A stretch of 64,000 nt of DNA from Candidatus Pseudobacter hemicellulosilyticus (lineage in GTDB: Bacteria; Bacteroidota; Bacteroidia; Chitinophagales; Chitinophagaceae): assembly GCA_029202545.1 (NCBI GenBank), contig CP119311.1, positions 4,216,001 through 4,280,000 of the forward strand, given 5' to 3'. This document shows, one piece after another, positions 37,123 through 45,511 of the stretch (its first letter is position 1; the number at the start of each line of letters is the position of its first letter). A model generated the notes under the pieces. That model was not told the DNA's origin, made no database searches, and saw nothing but the letters and a program-made list of their open reading frames with translations. A program made the translations under genes and the position numbers.

Positions 37123-37590
37123 ATGTTACACAAATGGCTGACAGGCTTTTGCCTGTCCATCATGGCTTTATTTGCCTTTTCGTTTACGCAGGAATTTAAT
37201 GAAACAAGGGTGTCGCAGCCGGAGAAAGCAGTGGTGGCCAGGTCCTGGTCGCCAGGAAACGTTATCCTGCTTGGCGCTGCCGCTATGCCGGAATGGAAAG
37301 GGAAACCGAATGACCTGGTCTATTTCGGTTTTTATTCCGAGAGGCACGGGCCTTTCAATATCTGGCTGCTCAACATCAATGGAGTGGACAATTATGAATT
37401 CAATACTGCCGTCTCTTCGGGTGTATTTATGGAGCCGGGCACCTATGATCTTTACATGACCAGCAACTCCGGCGATTGGGCCTACATCTATTTAGGCTGT
37501 AATACCCCCGCACAGGTCTACCTGGGTAGCTATGCTTATGATGATCTTGTCATAGATGAAAACTGCTCCGGCCTTTATATCGGCTGGTAG
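37123..37590 (+). CDS. Small secreted protein, RSWSP family (long form)
   Basis: The 155-aa product has a signal peptide (MLHKWLTGFCLSIMALFAFSFT) followed by a linker and the motif VVARSWSPGNVI, then a compact beta-rich domain (YFGFYSERHGPFNIWLLNI; EPGTYDLYMTS) and the C-terminus ENCSGLYIGW. Only two Cys remain after the leader, so one disulfide is possible. The next gene shares its leader, the RSWSP motif and the CSG(I/L) ending. Family and function are not recognised. Confidence 0.65.
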   Translation: MLHKWLTGFCLSIMALFAFSFTQEFNETRVSQPEKAVVARSWSPGNVILLGAAAMPEWKGKPNDLVYFGFYSERHGPFNIWLLNINGVDNYEFNTAVSSGVFMEPGTYDLYMTSNSGDWAYIYLGCNTPAQVYLGSYAYDDLVIDENCSGLYIGW

Positions 37591-37626
37591 GGGTATCTTC
37601 TTTTTTCACCATTAAACCTGAATTTT

Positions 37627-37809
37627 ATGTACCAAAAATGTCTGGCAGGTCTTGGCCTGTCGCTGCTTGCCCTGCTTTCGTTTTCATTTACCGGAACTGT
37701 TGTTGCCGATGCTGCAAAGCCTGCATCAGTGGCTGCTGTCAGGAGCTGGTCGCCCGCTAATGCTGTACCCATTTATGAAGGCTGCTCAGGTATTTTTGTT
37801 GTTAATTAG
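37627..37809 (+). CDS. Short secreted peptide, RSWSP family (short form)
   Basis: The product has 60 aa. The leader MYQKCLAGLGLSLLALLSFSFT closely resembles that of the preceding gene. The mature part would be only ~30-35 residues: AAVRSWSPANAV followed at once by EGCSGIFVVN. Compared with its neighbour it keeps the leader, the RSWSP motif and the CSG ending but lacks the ~95-residue middle. It could be a secreted peptide factor or a decayed duplicate; the intact frame and clean leader favour a functional gene. It lies 36 nt after the long form. Confidence 0.6.
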   Translation: MYQKCLAGLGLSLLALLSFSFTGTVVADAAKPASVAAVRSWSPANAVPIYEGCSGIFVVN

Positions 37810-37854
37810 TTTGCATGAAAGTGCCGGGTGTACCGGTTTAAGTAAGTGATGTAT

Positions 37855-37888
37855 AGAAAGGTCGCCGGAATTATCGGGCCACCTTTCT
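37855..37888 (+). terminator. Possible terminator
   Basis: AGAAAGGT (37855-37862) pairs with ACCTTTCT (37881-37888), with an inner CCG/CGG pair. The following sequence is T-rich but interrupted. Confidence 0.4.
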
Positions 37889-38071
37889 GTTGTTTATGGT
37901 TGGCCATAGCCTCCTGAAGCGCCATAGACCCGTCTTATAGCAGCGCTGTTTGGCTGCCTGGATGGAATTGGCAGAGCGGGCTTGGCTGCTGCATTGGGCA
38001 GGGACCAGGTGATGCAAGGGATTGACAGCAAGGGAGGCTAAACCGTTAAAATACTGAATTTGATGGCAATA

Positions 38072-38103
38072 TTTGGCAGGGTTGGATGAAATCTGTATTA
38101 TTG
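38072..38103 (+). promoter_or_regulatory. Promoter for tRNA-Leu
   Basis: TTTG (38072-38075), a 20-nt spacer, then TATTATTG (38096-38103), one mismatch to TAnnTTTG. The predicted start is just before the 38116 hairpin. Confidence 0.45.
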
Positions 38104-38115
38104 CAACCCTTTTGG

Positions 38116-38140
38116 ATGGGCAGGCTTTCCTGCCCATTTT
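38116..38140 (+). promoter_or_regulatory. Terminator-like hairpin in the tRNA leader
   Basis: ATGGGCAGG (38116-38124), loop CTTT, CCTGCCCAT (38129-38137), then TTT. It ends one base before the mature tRNA 5' end. It could terminate upstream transcription, attenuate the tRNA or guide 5' processing. Confidence 0.5.
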
Positions 38141-38141
38141 A

Positions 38142-38225
38142 GCCCGGATGGCGGAACTGGTAGACGCGTCAGACTCAAAATCTGGTTTCAGCAATGGAGT
38201 GCAGGTTCGATTCCTGTTCCGGGCA
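38142..38225 (+). tRNA. tRNA-Leu (anticodon CAA)
   Basis: The acceptor arms GCCCGGA (38142-38148) and TCCGGGC (38218-38224) pair perfectly. The D-arm contains GGTAGACGC. The anticodon stem TCAGA/TCTGG holds loop CTCAAAA, giving CAA. A long variable arm and the T-loop GTTCGATTC follow, as in class II leucine tRNAs. CCA is not encoded. Confidence 0.95.
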
Positions 38226-38229
38226 CGAG

Positions 38230-38262
38230 AAGCCCTGGAAGTATTACTTCCGGGGCTTTTTT
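38230..38262 (+). terminator. Terminator after tRNA-Leu
   Basis: AAGCCCTGGAAGT pairs with ACTTCCGGGGCTT (one wobble) around a 3-nt loop, followed by a T run. Confidence 0.93.
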
Positions 38263-38267
38263 ATTGC

Positions 38268-39071
38268 TTATTGGGTAAATAATTGGCTAATATAAGAAAT
38301 TGGCTTTTCCAGGTTTGTCATGATCTTTATCATAACAGGATGGTTGATCAGATATAATATGGTGCTGATACAGCTGAATGCAATCAAACCTGAGGTTGCC
38401 AATGTTCTGTATTCTTTTTGTGATGGATCTTTTTTATCAAATGAAATAATAAAGCCGACAAAAATAAAGAACAGAAACCAATAGGTGAAAATGGTAGCAA
38501 TAAGGGCCGTGGCATAGAGGAAATTATTATCAAAGAAATAGGTGAAGGTTGCTACTGATAAGAGCAGTAAAAAATAGTTTAAAGTGCCATTTTTTGATTC
38601 ACCATTTGGGACCAATTCCTCTGACACTCGGAGCAGTCGTATGCCCAGGGTAAAAAATAGAACAGCAACAAATAGACTGCCAATTACTAAGCTTATGAAC
38701 CACACCATGAAGAGGTAAAGTGTTCGGGTAATTAATAGAGGTATTGTATGATAATCATGCTTGCTATCGTAATAAATAACAAACAATAAGGAAAAAGTAA
38801 GGATCATCAGGGCCGCTGCTTTTCGCAGGCCTTCCAGGAGGATCCTGAAATCAAATTGCTTATGTTCCTTGTCGCTATCTGCAGTTACTGCTGCTTTACT
38901 TTTCCCGATAAAAAAATGAAGAATTGCATGAATAAAAAATGCGGCGACAATGAAGATGATCTGAAACGTAAAGTTATTGTCGCCTATCCGGGCATATATT
39001 AAACTTGACAGGCTGCCTACTGCTATTGGTAAAATGATGTCTTTATTTATTTTATTGCCTATCTTATTCAT
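38268..39071 (-). CDS. Polytopic membrane protein of unknown function
   Basis: The product has 267 aa from ATG 39071; an upstream in-frame start would add only a polar stretch. Seven or eight hydrophobic segments are visible (e.g. FQIIFIVAAFFIHAILHFFI, AAALMILTFSLLFVIYY, ATALIATIFTYWFLFFIFVG), separated by short charged loops. No transporter or enzyme signature is recognised. The gene is clearly richer in A/T than the flanking core genes. It is divergent from the TIR-domain gene across a 309-nt gap and ends just after the tRNA terminator. A membrane effector role is conceivable from context only. Confidence 0.75.
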   Translation of the reverse strand: MNKIGNKINKDIILPIAVGSLSSLIYARIGDNNFTFQIIFIVAAFFIHAILHFFIGKSKAAVTADSDKEHKQFDFRILLEGLRKAAALMILTFSLLFVIYYDSKHDYHTIPLLITRTLYLFMVWFISLVIGSLFVAVLFFTLGIRLLRVSEELVPNGESKNGTLNYFLLLLSVATFTYFFDNNFLYATALIATIFTYWFLFFIFVGFIISFDKKDPSQKEYRTLATSGLIAFSCISTILYLINHPVMIKIMTNLEKPISYISQLFTQ

Positions 39072-39293
39072 AAAGCATTTGTGTAGCGGAAAAAATGTGT
39101 TGGAAGAACTCTTTGCTTTCAATGATAGTTGAACCAGATGTAATAAAAAAGGGCATTTTGCTCCATATCTTTACATTGTGAGGATAGTTGATGTGAAATA
39201 GTGATTGGAATCAAGCCGGCTGGGCATTGTCAGTAGGTGAAAATGAGTATGCTTTTTTGCTCCAGCGTAGTAACAGGTTGCTTTTCAACTGAC

Positions 39294-39324
39294 TTGATTC
39301 TTAAATTGTAGTTTTGTAACTTCG
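39294..39324 (+). promoter_or_regulatory. Candidate promoter of the TIR gene
   Basis: TTG (39294-39296), a 20-nt spacer, then TAACTTCG (39317-39324), one mismatch to TAnnTTTG. The GTG start is 57 nt downstream. The rest of the 39072-39380 gap shows nothing else. Confidence 0.4.
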
Positions 39325-39380
39325 GGCTAAAGTGCTGGTATTCAATAGACGAAAAATCCATAAAAACAGACAGGATAATA

Positions 39381-40364
39381 GTGGCAAATTGTATCCTTTG
39401 TTCGAGAAAGCTATCTTTTTTCAATACTCCTTTATTTGGTTCAAGCAAACTAAGGGACGGGGGGATTGTTTGCTCTCGGTGTTGTAACTGGAAGATAAAC
39501 ACTGATACCTTTTGGAAGCTAAGAACCTACACCCTTAGCGACCTGAATAACGCATTAGAGGTAAATGCAACAGCCGCCGAACAAAAAAAGGCTGATAAGT
39601 TGTTGCAAAAAAAGCAACAGGCAGAAAAGCGGATCGCTGATAAATTATTGCAGGAAAAGGCAAGGGCAGACAAACAGGAAGCGGACAGGTTATTGCTGGA
39701 AAAAGCAAATGCAGAAAAAAAGGCATTGGCTGAAAAGCTGTTGCAGGAGAAAGCAGCTGCAGATAAACGAGCGGCTGCTGAAAAACTGTTGAGGGAAGAA
39801 GCTACAGCAGAGGCGCAGATGGTGCTAAGTACAGTTGTAAATCACCTGACAACCGGTTTATTACAGACATCGGCTGCAGTTGCACAAAAAAGCGCTGATT
39901 CCAATGGTAAGGCTCCTGCGCCAAAAAACTATACTGTAATGCAGATCAAAGATGTCTTTGTATGTCATGCATCGGAGGATAAAAGTGCTTTTATTGAGCC
40001 CTTAATAGAAGAATTATCTTCCGTGAATATCAGCTGCTGGTATGATAACTCCGAAATAAAATGGGGAGACAGTATTGTAAAGAAGGTTAATCAGGGATTG
40101 AGCAATTCACGTTTTGTATTAGTAGCTATCTCTATAAATTCCATCAGGAAACACTGGCCAAACGCTGAATTGGAAGCCTCTATTAATATGGAATTTTCCA
40201 CCGGCGAAACAAAGGTACTGCCATTATTGATCGGTAACGAAGAGGAAATAAAGCTCATCATTGAGCATTACCCCATTTTACGGTCTAAATTATATGTAAA
40301 CTATTCAATAGGGCTAAAAGAAATATCAAGGCTGTTAAAGGAAAGGATAGTTATCAATGACTAA
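39381..40364 (+). CDS. Zinc-ribbon / coiled-coil / TIR-domain protein
   Basis: The product has 327 aa from GTG 39381. The N-terminal zinc ribbon is DUF4428-like: C4xxC7 in NCILC and C31xxC34 in VCSRC, with KLRDGGIVC between. A Lys/Ala/Glu-rich coiled coil (~65-150) of about five 15-16-residue units, (K/R)LLQEKAxADK, follows. A TIR domain starts at DVFVCHASEDKSAF (191) and continues with ISCWYDNSEIKWGDS and NSRFVLVAIS. Glu263 in WPNAELEAS sits where the NADase glutamate of catalytic TIRs is found. Known bacterial TIRs make NAD-derived signals or deplete NAD in anti-phage defence; that role here is inference. Confidence 0.85.
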   Translation: MANCILCSRKLSFFNTPLFGSSKLRDGGIVCSRCCNWKINTDTFWKLRTYTLSDLNNALEVNATAAEQKKADKLLQKKQQAEKRIADKLLQEKARADKQEADRLLLEKANAEKKALAEKLLQEKAAADKRAAAEKLLREEATAEAQMVLSTVVNHLTTGLLQTSAAVAQKSADSNGKAPAPKNYTVMQIKDVFVCHASEDKSAFIEPLIEELSSVNISCWYDNSEIKWGDSIVKKVNQGLSNSRFVLVAISINSIRKHWPNAELEASINMEFSTGETKVLPLLIGNEEEIKLIIEHYPILRSKLYVNYSIGLKEISRLLKERIVIND

Positions 40365-42412
40365 CGCTTACTCAATGCTGGTAAGCATATCATAGCAACA
40401 GTTCCTTTACCATTCTCCCCCGCCTTAATACTGAATGTAGCCTCGGTAGTAGGATGCTGCATATTGATAATCTCAATGCGTTCTTTTATTGATACCAGAC
40501 CCATTGAAGTTTCCTTGACACCCGTGCCTTGTTTTGTCCTGGTATACCCGCTATCAATACCAATGCCGTTATCGGAAACAGTTATGCACACGCCAGTGGC
40601 TGTTTTCCTGAATGCAACTTCCAACTGCGCATCCGGTTGTGTATTTATAATCAATCCATGCAGGATGGCATTTTCAATCAACGGTTGGATCAGCATAGGT
40701 GGAAGGAGTATTGTCTGCAATGCGAGGTTTTCATCCTTGACGAACTTATAGGTGAATGAATTGCTGTAACGGATAGCTTCCAGCTCTGTATACAATAGCA
40801 ACGCTTTCCATTCTTTATCCGCTGTGACAAGACTTCGCGTAGAGTTTTCCAATATCAGGCGGCTTAGTGAAGCAAATTTCTGCACTAACCGGGATGCCGT
40901 TTTTTTATCGTTATCCATTATATAGGATTCGATGGAATTCAGCACATTAAAGATAAAATGAGGGTTCATTTGAGATCGAATGGCCTTTAGCTCGCTTTCC
41001 GACAACTGAGATTGGTAGAGCAGCTCTTTTGCCTTTTTTTCGGATTCGATTTTCAATAATTCGTTTTTCAGCCGCAATTGATTTAGGCGGTACCGATTTA
41101 AAATATATAGTAAGACCGAACAGATCAGTACAGCAATGATGCTGCCGTATAAATAGATCTGCCGTGTTTTTAATTTGGCAAGCTGTTGTTCCGTTTTATA
41201 TTTCTCTTCTTTTTGCTGAAACAAAAATTCAGCCTCCTGGGTTGCCAGCTTGTTTTTGTTCTCCTGGGAATATAGAGAGTCCGTTAATTGCCAGAACGTT
41301 TTATAGTTTTCAAGCGCTTCCTTATACTGTCCGTTCAGTTCCTGTAGTTGTGCGAGATTTTCAGAAAAATAAAGCAGGTTGTCGAGGTCTTCAACTTGTT
41401 TGCTGGCGCTGATGGCATTGTTCAGGTAATACGTTGCTTTGTCGCGGATACCGGCATAAGTAGCAGGGATAAGAGAATGGTGTCCGATGCTGTCTTTGAG
41501 GGCATATTTTACAATCTCAGCGTATGTGCCTCCGATATTGCCCATATTTGTTATAGATTGAGTAGAAAGCGGATTTAACTCATCGTACAATTTGCGGGCT
41601 TTGAAAAGATACTCCAGTTTCTTGCCTTTATCCTTATCGTATACCAAAGACAGGTTGCTTAATACTTTGGCCTGTCCTGTTTTGTCAGCCATCCCGGTGT
41701 AGAGGTCTAAGCTTTCTGTAAGATATTGTTCACTTTTACTTAGCTCATTAAGTTGAAGGTACACGTTGGCCACCTGATTGGCCGTTGTAGCAATACCGGC
41801 AGTGTTTTCCAGCCTTTTATATTCCTGGTATCCTTTTAAGCTATACGAGATAGCTTTCGCATAATCTGCATTAAACACATAAACGTCCGATATATTTCCA
41901 TATATCAAAGCAGTGTAATCTTCGTCTTTCGTTTGCTGAGCCATCTTTAATGCCTTAAAGGCATATTCCAGCGCCTTTACGCCGTCACCCTGCCGTTGGC
42001 AGACTACGCCTATATTTATAGTATTGACGATCTCGCCTTTTGTGTTGCCGCTTTTCCTGTTTACTTCATACGCCAGGTTATAGTATTCCCTCGCCTTTAC
42101 GTAATCGCTGTTGTTGCTATATAAGGTCCCGATCAGGTCGTATAAAGTGGCAATCCCCTTGTTCCATTTTATTTTCTGCGACATGGCCAGCCCACGGGTT
42201 GCATAATGGAAGGAGGAGTCTGCATCAACTACACTAAAGGCTTTTGCCATTCTGAAAATAGTCTTTACACTATTGGAGTCCACAGCAGGATTATTCAACA
42301 ATACCAATCTCATGGAATCAATGGGGCTCATAACCTGCGCTCTTGCATCGAAGCAAAAATGACTTACAACGATAGCAAATACAATTCCGTAAAATCTGCC
42401 TGCTGGATTCAT
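40361..42412 (-). CDS. TPR-containing LytS-type sensor histidine kinase
   Basis: This 683-aa protein starts at ATG 42412 with a signal peptide (MNPAGRFYGIVFAIVVSHFCFDARA). Periplasmic tetratricopeptide repeats span ~40-390. A coiled coil, one transmembrane helix (IYLYGSIIAVLICSVLLYIL, ~410-430) and another coiled coil lead to a LytS-type kinase domain: phospho-His in SQMNPHFIFNVLNSIE, QPLIENAILHG and VSDNGIGID. The partner is very likely the LytTR regulator at 43316, on the opposite strand beyond one lipoprotein gene. The stop overlaps the end of the convergent TIR gene by 4 nt. Confidence 0.92.
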   Translation of the reverse strand: MNPAGRFYGIVFAIVVSHFCFDARAQVMSPIDSMRLVLLNNPAVDSNSVKTIFRMAKAFSVVDADSSFHYATRGLAMSQKIKWNKGIATLYDLIGTLYSNNSDYVKAREYYNLAYEVNRKSGNTKGEIVNTINIGVVCQRQGDGVKALEYAFKALKMAQQTKDEDYTALIYGNISDVYVFNADYAKAISYSLKGYQEYKRLENTAGIATTANQVANVYLQLNELSKSEQYLTESLDLYTGMADKTGQAKVLSNLSLVYDKDKGKKLEYLFKARKLYDELNPLSTQSITNMGNIGGTYAEIVKYALKDSIGHHSLIPATYAGIRDKATYYLNNAISASKQVEDLDNLLYFSENLAQLQELNGQYKEALENYKTFWQLTDSLYSQENKNKLATQEAEFLFQQKEEKYKTEQQLAKLKTRQIYLYGSIIAVLICSVLLYILNRYRLNQLRLKNELLKIESEKKAKELLYQSQLSESELKAIRSQMNPHFIFNVLNSIESYIMDNDKKTASRLVQKFASLSRLILENSTRSLVTADKEWKALLLYTELEAIRYSNSFTYKFVKDENLALQTILLPPMLIQPLIENAILHGLIINTQPDAQLEVAFRKTATGVCITVSDNGIGIDSGYTRTKQGTGVKETSMGLVSIKERIEIINMQHPTTEATFSIKAGENGKGTVAMICLPALSKR

Positions 42413-42576
42413 AGATAAACAGTTGACTGCTGACAAAGATAACATTAAAGCAAAATGCACAAACTCAGTAATTAGACCAGTTCACTCATTATTTCTGCTC
42501 TTTCAATCAACGCGCTCCATTCGGCTTACAGGTAATAATACATTTGATCAGGCATAATAATCTAAATCTTTTAGTA

Positions 42577-43242
42577 ATGTACACATCAAAAGAAATCATT
42601 AAGCTTTCCGCATTCGCCCTGTTTGTACTTTTAAGCAGCTGCAAAAAAGACCGGGATGGCAAGGACATCAAACAGGAGGATCTGCTCAACTATCGGATCG
42701 TTGGCACTTTTTCCGACGAGCTTGCTATGAAACATATACAGCTGTTTCATTTCAGCAAGGTGGACAATGAAATACAATGCACTGCGGATTTTGTTAATAA
42801 CCGTTCAGTAAGGACTATTAAATTCGTTGATAATAGTTTCAGTATGGACATCTACGGCGACGGAACAGTGATGTATAGTTTTACATTGGACAGAAACGAT
42901 AAAGACAGTATATTTATAAGATCGGCTGCTTATCAAAACAGCGTCAGCCCGGCATACAGATCCTGGGAAAGCAAGATCTATATGGCAGAAGAAATATCCT
43001 CGGTAAAAAATAAGCGGTATGTAGGTTCGGATACTTATAATATCAATTTCAGTACCGATACCTGGAAATTTGAAAAAATTCCCAGCGTCACCGGAAGTTT
43101 TTCCGAGTTATTTCCCGGCGCCTGGAAAGGACGAATGGGTAATTTGGATTTTATTGGCGTAAATATCAACAAAGGGCAAAGCTTCGACATGATCTTTCAA
43201 CAAAGTGGAAAACGTGAGTTGGTAACGTTATGGGAAGATTAA
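42577..43242 (+). CDS. Lipoprotein of unknown function
   Basis: The 221-aa product starts at ATG 42577. SpII signal IIKLSAFALFVLLSSC places the lipid Cys at residue 23, followed by KKDRDGKD. The rest is polar and probably beta-rich (FSMDIYGDGTVMYSFTLDRNDKDSIFI). It is not recognised. It lies between the divergent kinase gene and the response regulator, 73 nt before the latter and on its strand, so it may share its promoter or act as an accessory or target of the pathway. Confidence 0.7.
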   Translation: MYTSKEIIKLSAFALFVLLSSCKKDRDGKDIKQEDLLNYRIVGTFSDELAMKHIQLFHFSKVDNEIQCTADFVNNRSVRTIKFVDNSFSMDIYGDGTVMYSFTLDRNDKDSIFIRSAAYQNSVSPAYRSWESKIYMAEEISSVKNKRYVGSDTYNINFSTDTWKFEKIPSVTGSFSELFPGAWKGRMGNLDFIGVNINKGQSFDMIFQQSGKRELVTLWED

Positions 43243-43315
43243 TGACCTTGTTTAAAAGAAGAGCTACGCCGGGTCGCCGTTTATTACCTGTATCATTATT
43301 GTCCGCCACTGCTAA

Positions 43316-44071
43316 ATGAACGAGAATTTATCCAAAGTAAAATCAATCATGCTTAAAGCCGCCATCCTGGACGATGAAATAAGAGGAAGTAAATTATTAG
43401 CTCAAAAGCTGGAAGCTTTTGATGATATACTGCAGGTGATTGCCATCTTCAATGATCCGCAAAAAGCGATCGATACCATTTCGGGCCTGGAGGTAGACGT
43501 GCTTTTCCTGGATGTAGAGATGCCGGCGATGAATGGTTTTCAGTTTTTGGAAAAACTGGGCGCGTTTAATTTTGAAGTGATTTTTACTACTGCGCACGAT
43601 ACGTATACGCTGGAAGCCCTACGACTAAGTGCAGTTGACTACCTGCTGAAACCGGTAGACAATGATGAATTACAGGCTGGCGTTCTTCGTTTACAAAAAA
43701 AAGTAGGGGAGAAGGCGACACGAAAGACGGTCAAATCACTAAAATCATCAACGAACAGGTTGCCATTACCTACCGCAGAGGGTATTTATGTTGTTGATAG
43801 AAACAATATTATCCGGGTGGAAGCCATGAGCAATTACAGTGTTTTTCTATTGGTCGATAATAAAAAGATTGTCGTATCGAAAACATTAAAGGAATATGAA
43901 GCGATCCTGGATGATGATCGGTTTATGCGCATCAACCGATCGATGATCATCAACCTTGAATATGTTGTAAAATACAGGAAGGGCGACGGCGGTACACTGG
44001 AATTATCAGACGGCACAGAAGTGGAAGTGTCCGCTCAAAAAAAGGACCTGTTACTCAAACGCCTTTTCTGA
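43316..44071 (+). CDS. LytTR-type DNA-binding response regulator
   Basis: The 251-aa protein has a receiver domain (AAILDDEIRGSKLL; phospho-Asp in VLFLDVEMPAMNGF; Lys in YLLKPV) and a C-terminal LytTR DNA-binding domain (RVEAMSNYSVFLL; FMRINRSMIINLEYV). ATG 43316 is used; ATG 43349 (MLKAAILDDE) is equally possible. It is expected to be phosphorylated by the LytS-type kinase encoded divergently at 40361-42412. Confidence 0.93.
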   Translation: MNENLSKVKSIMLKAAILDDEIRGSKLLAQKLEAFDDILQVIAIFNDPQKAIDTISGLEVDVLFLDVEMPAMNGFQFLEKLGAFNFEVIFTTAHDTYTLEALRLSAVDYLLKPVDNDELQAGVLRLQKKVGEKATRKTVKSLKSSTNRLPLPTAEGIYVVDRNNIIRVEAMSNYSVFLLVDNKKIVVSKTLKEYEAILDDDRFMRINRSMIINLEYVVKYRKGDGGTLELSDGTEVEVSAQKKDLLLKRLF

Positions 44072-44128
44072 GCCGTCAAATTGAGCGTTGAGTTTGCATC
44101 CAGGCAAAGACTTATACGTATTAATTCC

Positions 44129-45241
44129 TTATTTCAGTTTTCTTCGCAGCCATGCCCGCACTGGTTCGTCAAAGAATTTTAAGCTCCCATAAGCTACAAT
44201 GATTGACCCAACAAGCGTAAGCAATGCGTATGGCCATGCTTCTGCCAGTGTTATTCCTTTATTGTTGCTTACCCAGGCCACATAAAAATAAACGAGCGGG
44301 TAATGGACCATATAAAGAGGGTAGGAGAGGTCGCCAAGGAATTTGCAGATCCTGCTTTCCACCTGCTTGTTGATCACACCGCTTGCGCCGAGGTAAACTA
44401 TAGCGGGGAAAACAAATACAATACATACTGCCTCGTACAGGCCATTCATCCAAAGATTTCCCTCACCCCCTATGCGGGGCATGAAAAGGATGGCTACTAT
44501 GAGAAGACTGCACCAAAGGAAGGCGTTTTTGATCTGCGCAGGTTTGGCTATCCGGGATAACAGCAGGCCGGCAAAAAATGGATACATGGTCCTGGTTATC
44601 CCAGCCCGCATATGTTCCCAGTTGAGCGTCCAGCCGCCGGTGACATCCCCGTTGGGACTGGTCAGGGCAAAATGGAAAAGGGCTGCAGCCGCTATCAATA
44701 CGAAAATAAAGAGTCCTTTGGCAGACAATTTCCTGAGTCCAAGCGCATATAGAATATTAGCAATGTACTCAAAGAATAAAGACCAGCCAACGCTGTTAAG
44801 GGGATGCATTTCCTGCCAGCCCCTGATGTCCATGGATAAGGGAATAGGCAGGAGGGTATAGCCAATGAGCAGTACCAGGAGCAGTTTCCATAATGGTACC
44901 GTATGGATCAAAGGCCAGATAGTGGAATCAGTAAAATAGAAACCAATGGCGCCAAGTGTCATCCCAAGAATTACCAAAGGCTGGAGACGCTCAAAGCGAC
45001 GTCTCATGAAACTGCCAAAGGTTAACTTGTGCCACCTGTCATCATACGCGTACCCGATAACAAAGCCCGATAACAAAAAGAAGAAATCAACAGCCAGGTA
45101 ACCGTGATTGATCAGTTGTGTAAAACGACTTGTTGCAAGCGGTTCACAAAGGTGAAAACATACTACGATCAAAGCTGCAACCCCACGCAGTGCATCCAGG
45201 ATCAGGTAGTGAGGTTTTGTGGCAAGTTTGTTATTGTCCAT
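44129..45241 (-). CDS. Acyltransferase 3 (OafA/YrhL-like) membrane protein
   Basis: The 370-aa inner-membrane enzyme adds acyl groups, usually acetyl, to sugars of surface polysaccharides. The start is ATG 45241 (MDNNKLATKPHYL). The family opening LDALRGVAALIVVCFHL with catalytic-site His is clear, followed by YLAVDFFFLLSGFVIGY and about ten hydrophobic helices. The end carries the FFDEPVRAWLRRKL signature. It is a single gene divergent from the serine hydrolase; the sugar target is unknown. Confidence 0.93.
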   Translation of the reverse strand: MDNNKLATKPHYLILDALRGVAALIVVCFHLCEPLATSRFTQLINHGYLAVDFFFLLSGFVIGYAYDDRWHKLTFGSFMRRRFERLQPLVILGMTLGAIGFYFTDSTIWPLIHTVPLWKLLLVLLIGYTLLPIPLSMDIRGWQEMHPLNSVGWSLFFEYIANILYALGLRKLSAKGLFIFVLIAAAALFHFALTSPNGDVTGGWTLNWEHMRAGITRTMYPFFAGLLLSRIAKPAQIKNAFLWCSLLIVAILFMPRIGGEGNLWMNGLYEAVCIVFVFPAIVYLGASGVINKQVESRICKFLGDLSYPLYMVHYPLVYFYVAWVSNNKGITLAEAWPYALLTLVGSIIVAYGSLKFFDEPVRAWLRRKLK

Positions 45242-45475
45242 CTGCTGGTACGGGTATTTAAAATTTTTACTATGGCGGGCAAACTTGCAGTAAAATAGCG
45301 TCACGGCAAGTGAAGAGGTGTTATTTTGAAACAAATTGACAAAATAATGATACGAAATGTGCCGGGCGCAACTGAAGTTTTTTGAGTGTTTACGAGGCTT
45401 ATTGCCGGGTAATTGTGCTCCAATGTAAAGATCCGGCCTTAAAAGAATGGTTTGTTCCCAATGCCCAGGAACTTA

Positions 45476-45508
45476 TTTTGCATTTTTGTTGCATTTGGGT
45501 TATTTTAA
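45476..45508 (+). promoter_or_regulatory. Promoter of serine hydrolase gene, near-leaderless
   Basis: TTTTG (45476-45480), a 20-nt spacer, then TATTTTAA (45501-45508), two mismatches to TAnnTTTG. The ATG at 45512 starts 3 nt after the box. Confidence 0.4.
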
Positions 45509-45511
45509 ATT

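Noticed and set aside
38268..40364. Thoeris system
   Set aside because: There is a TIR protein but no ThsA-like (SIR2/SLOG) effector. Only a looser TIR-plus-membrane comparison can be made.
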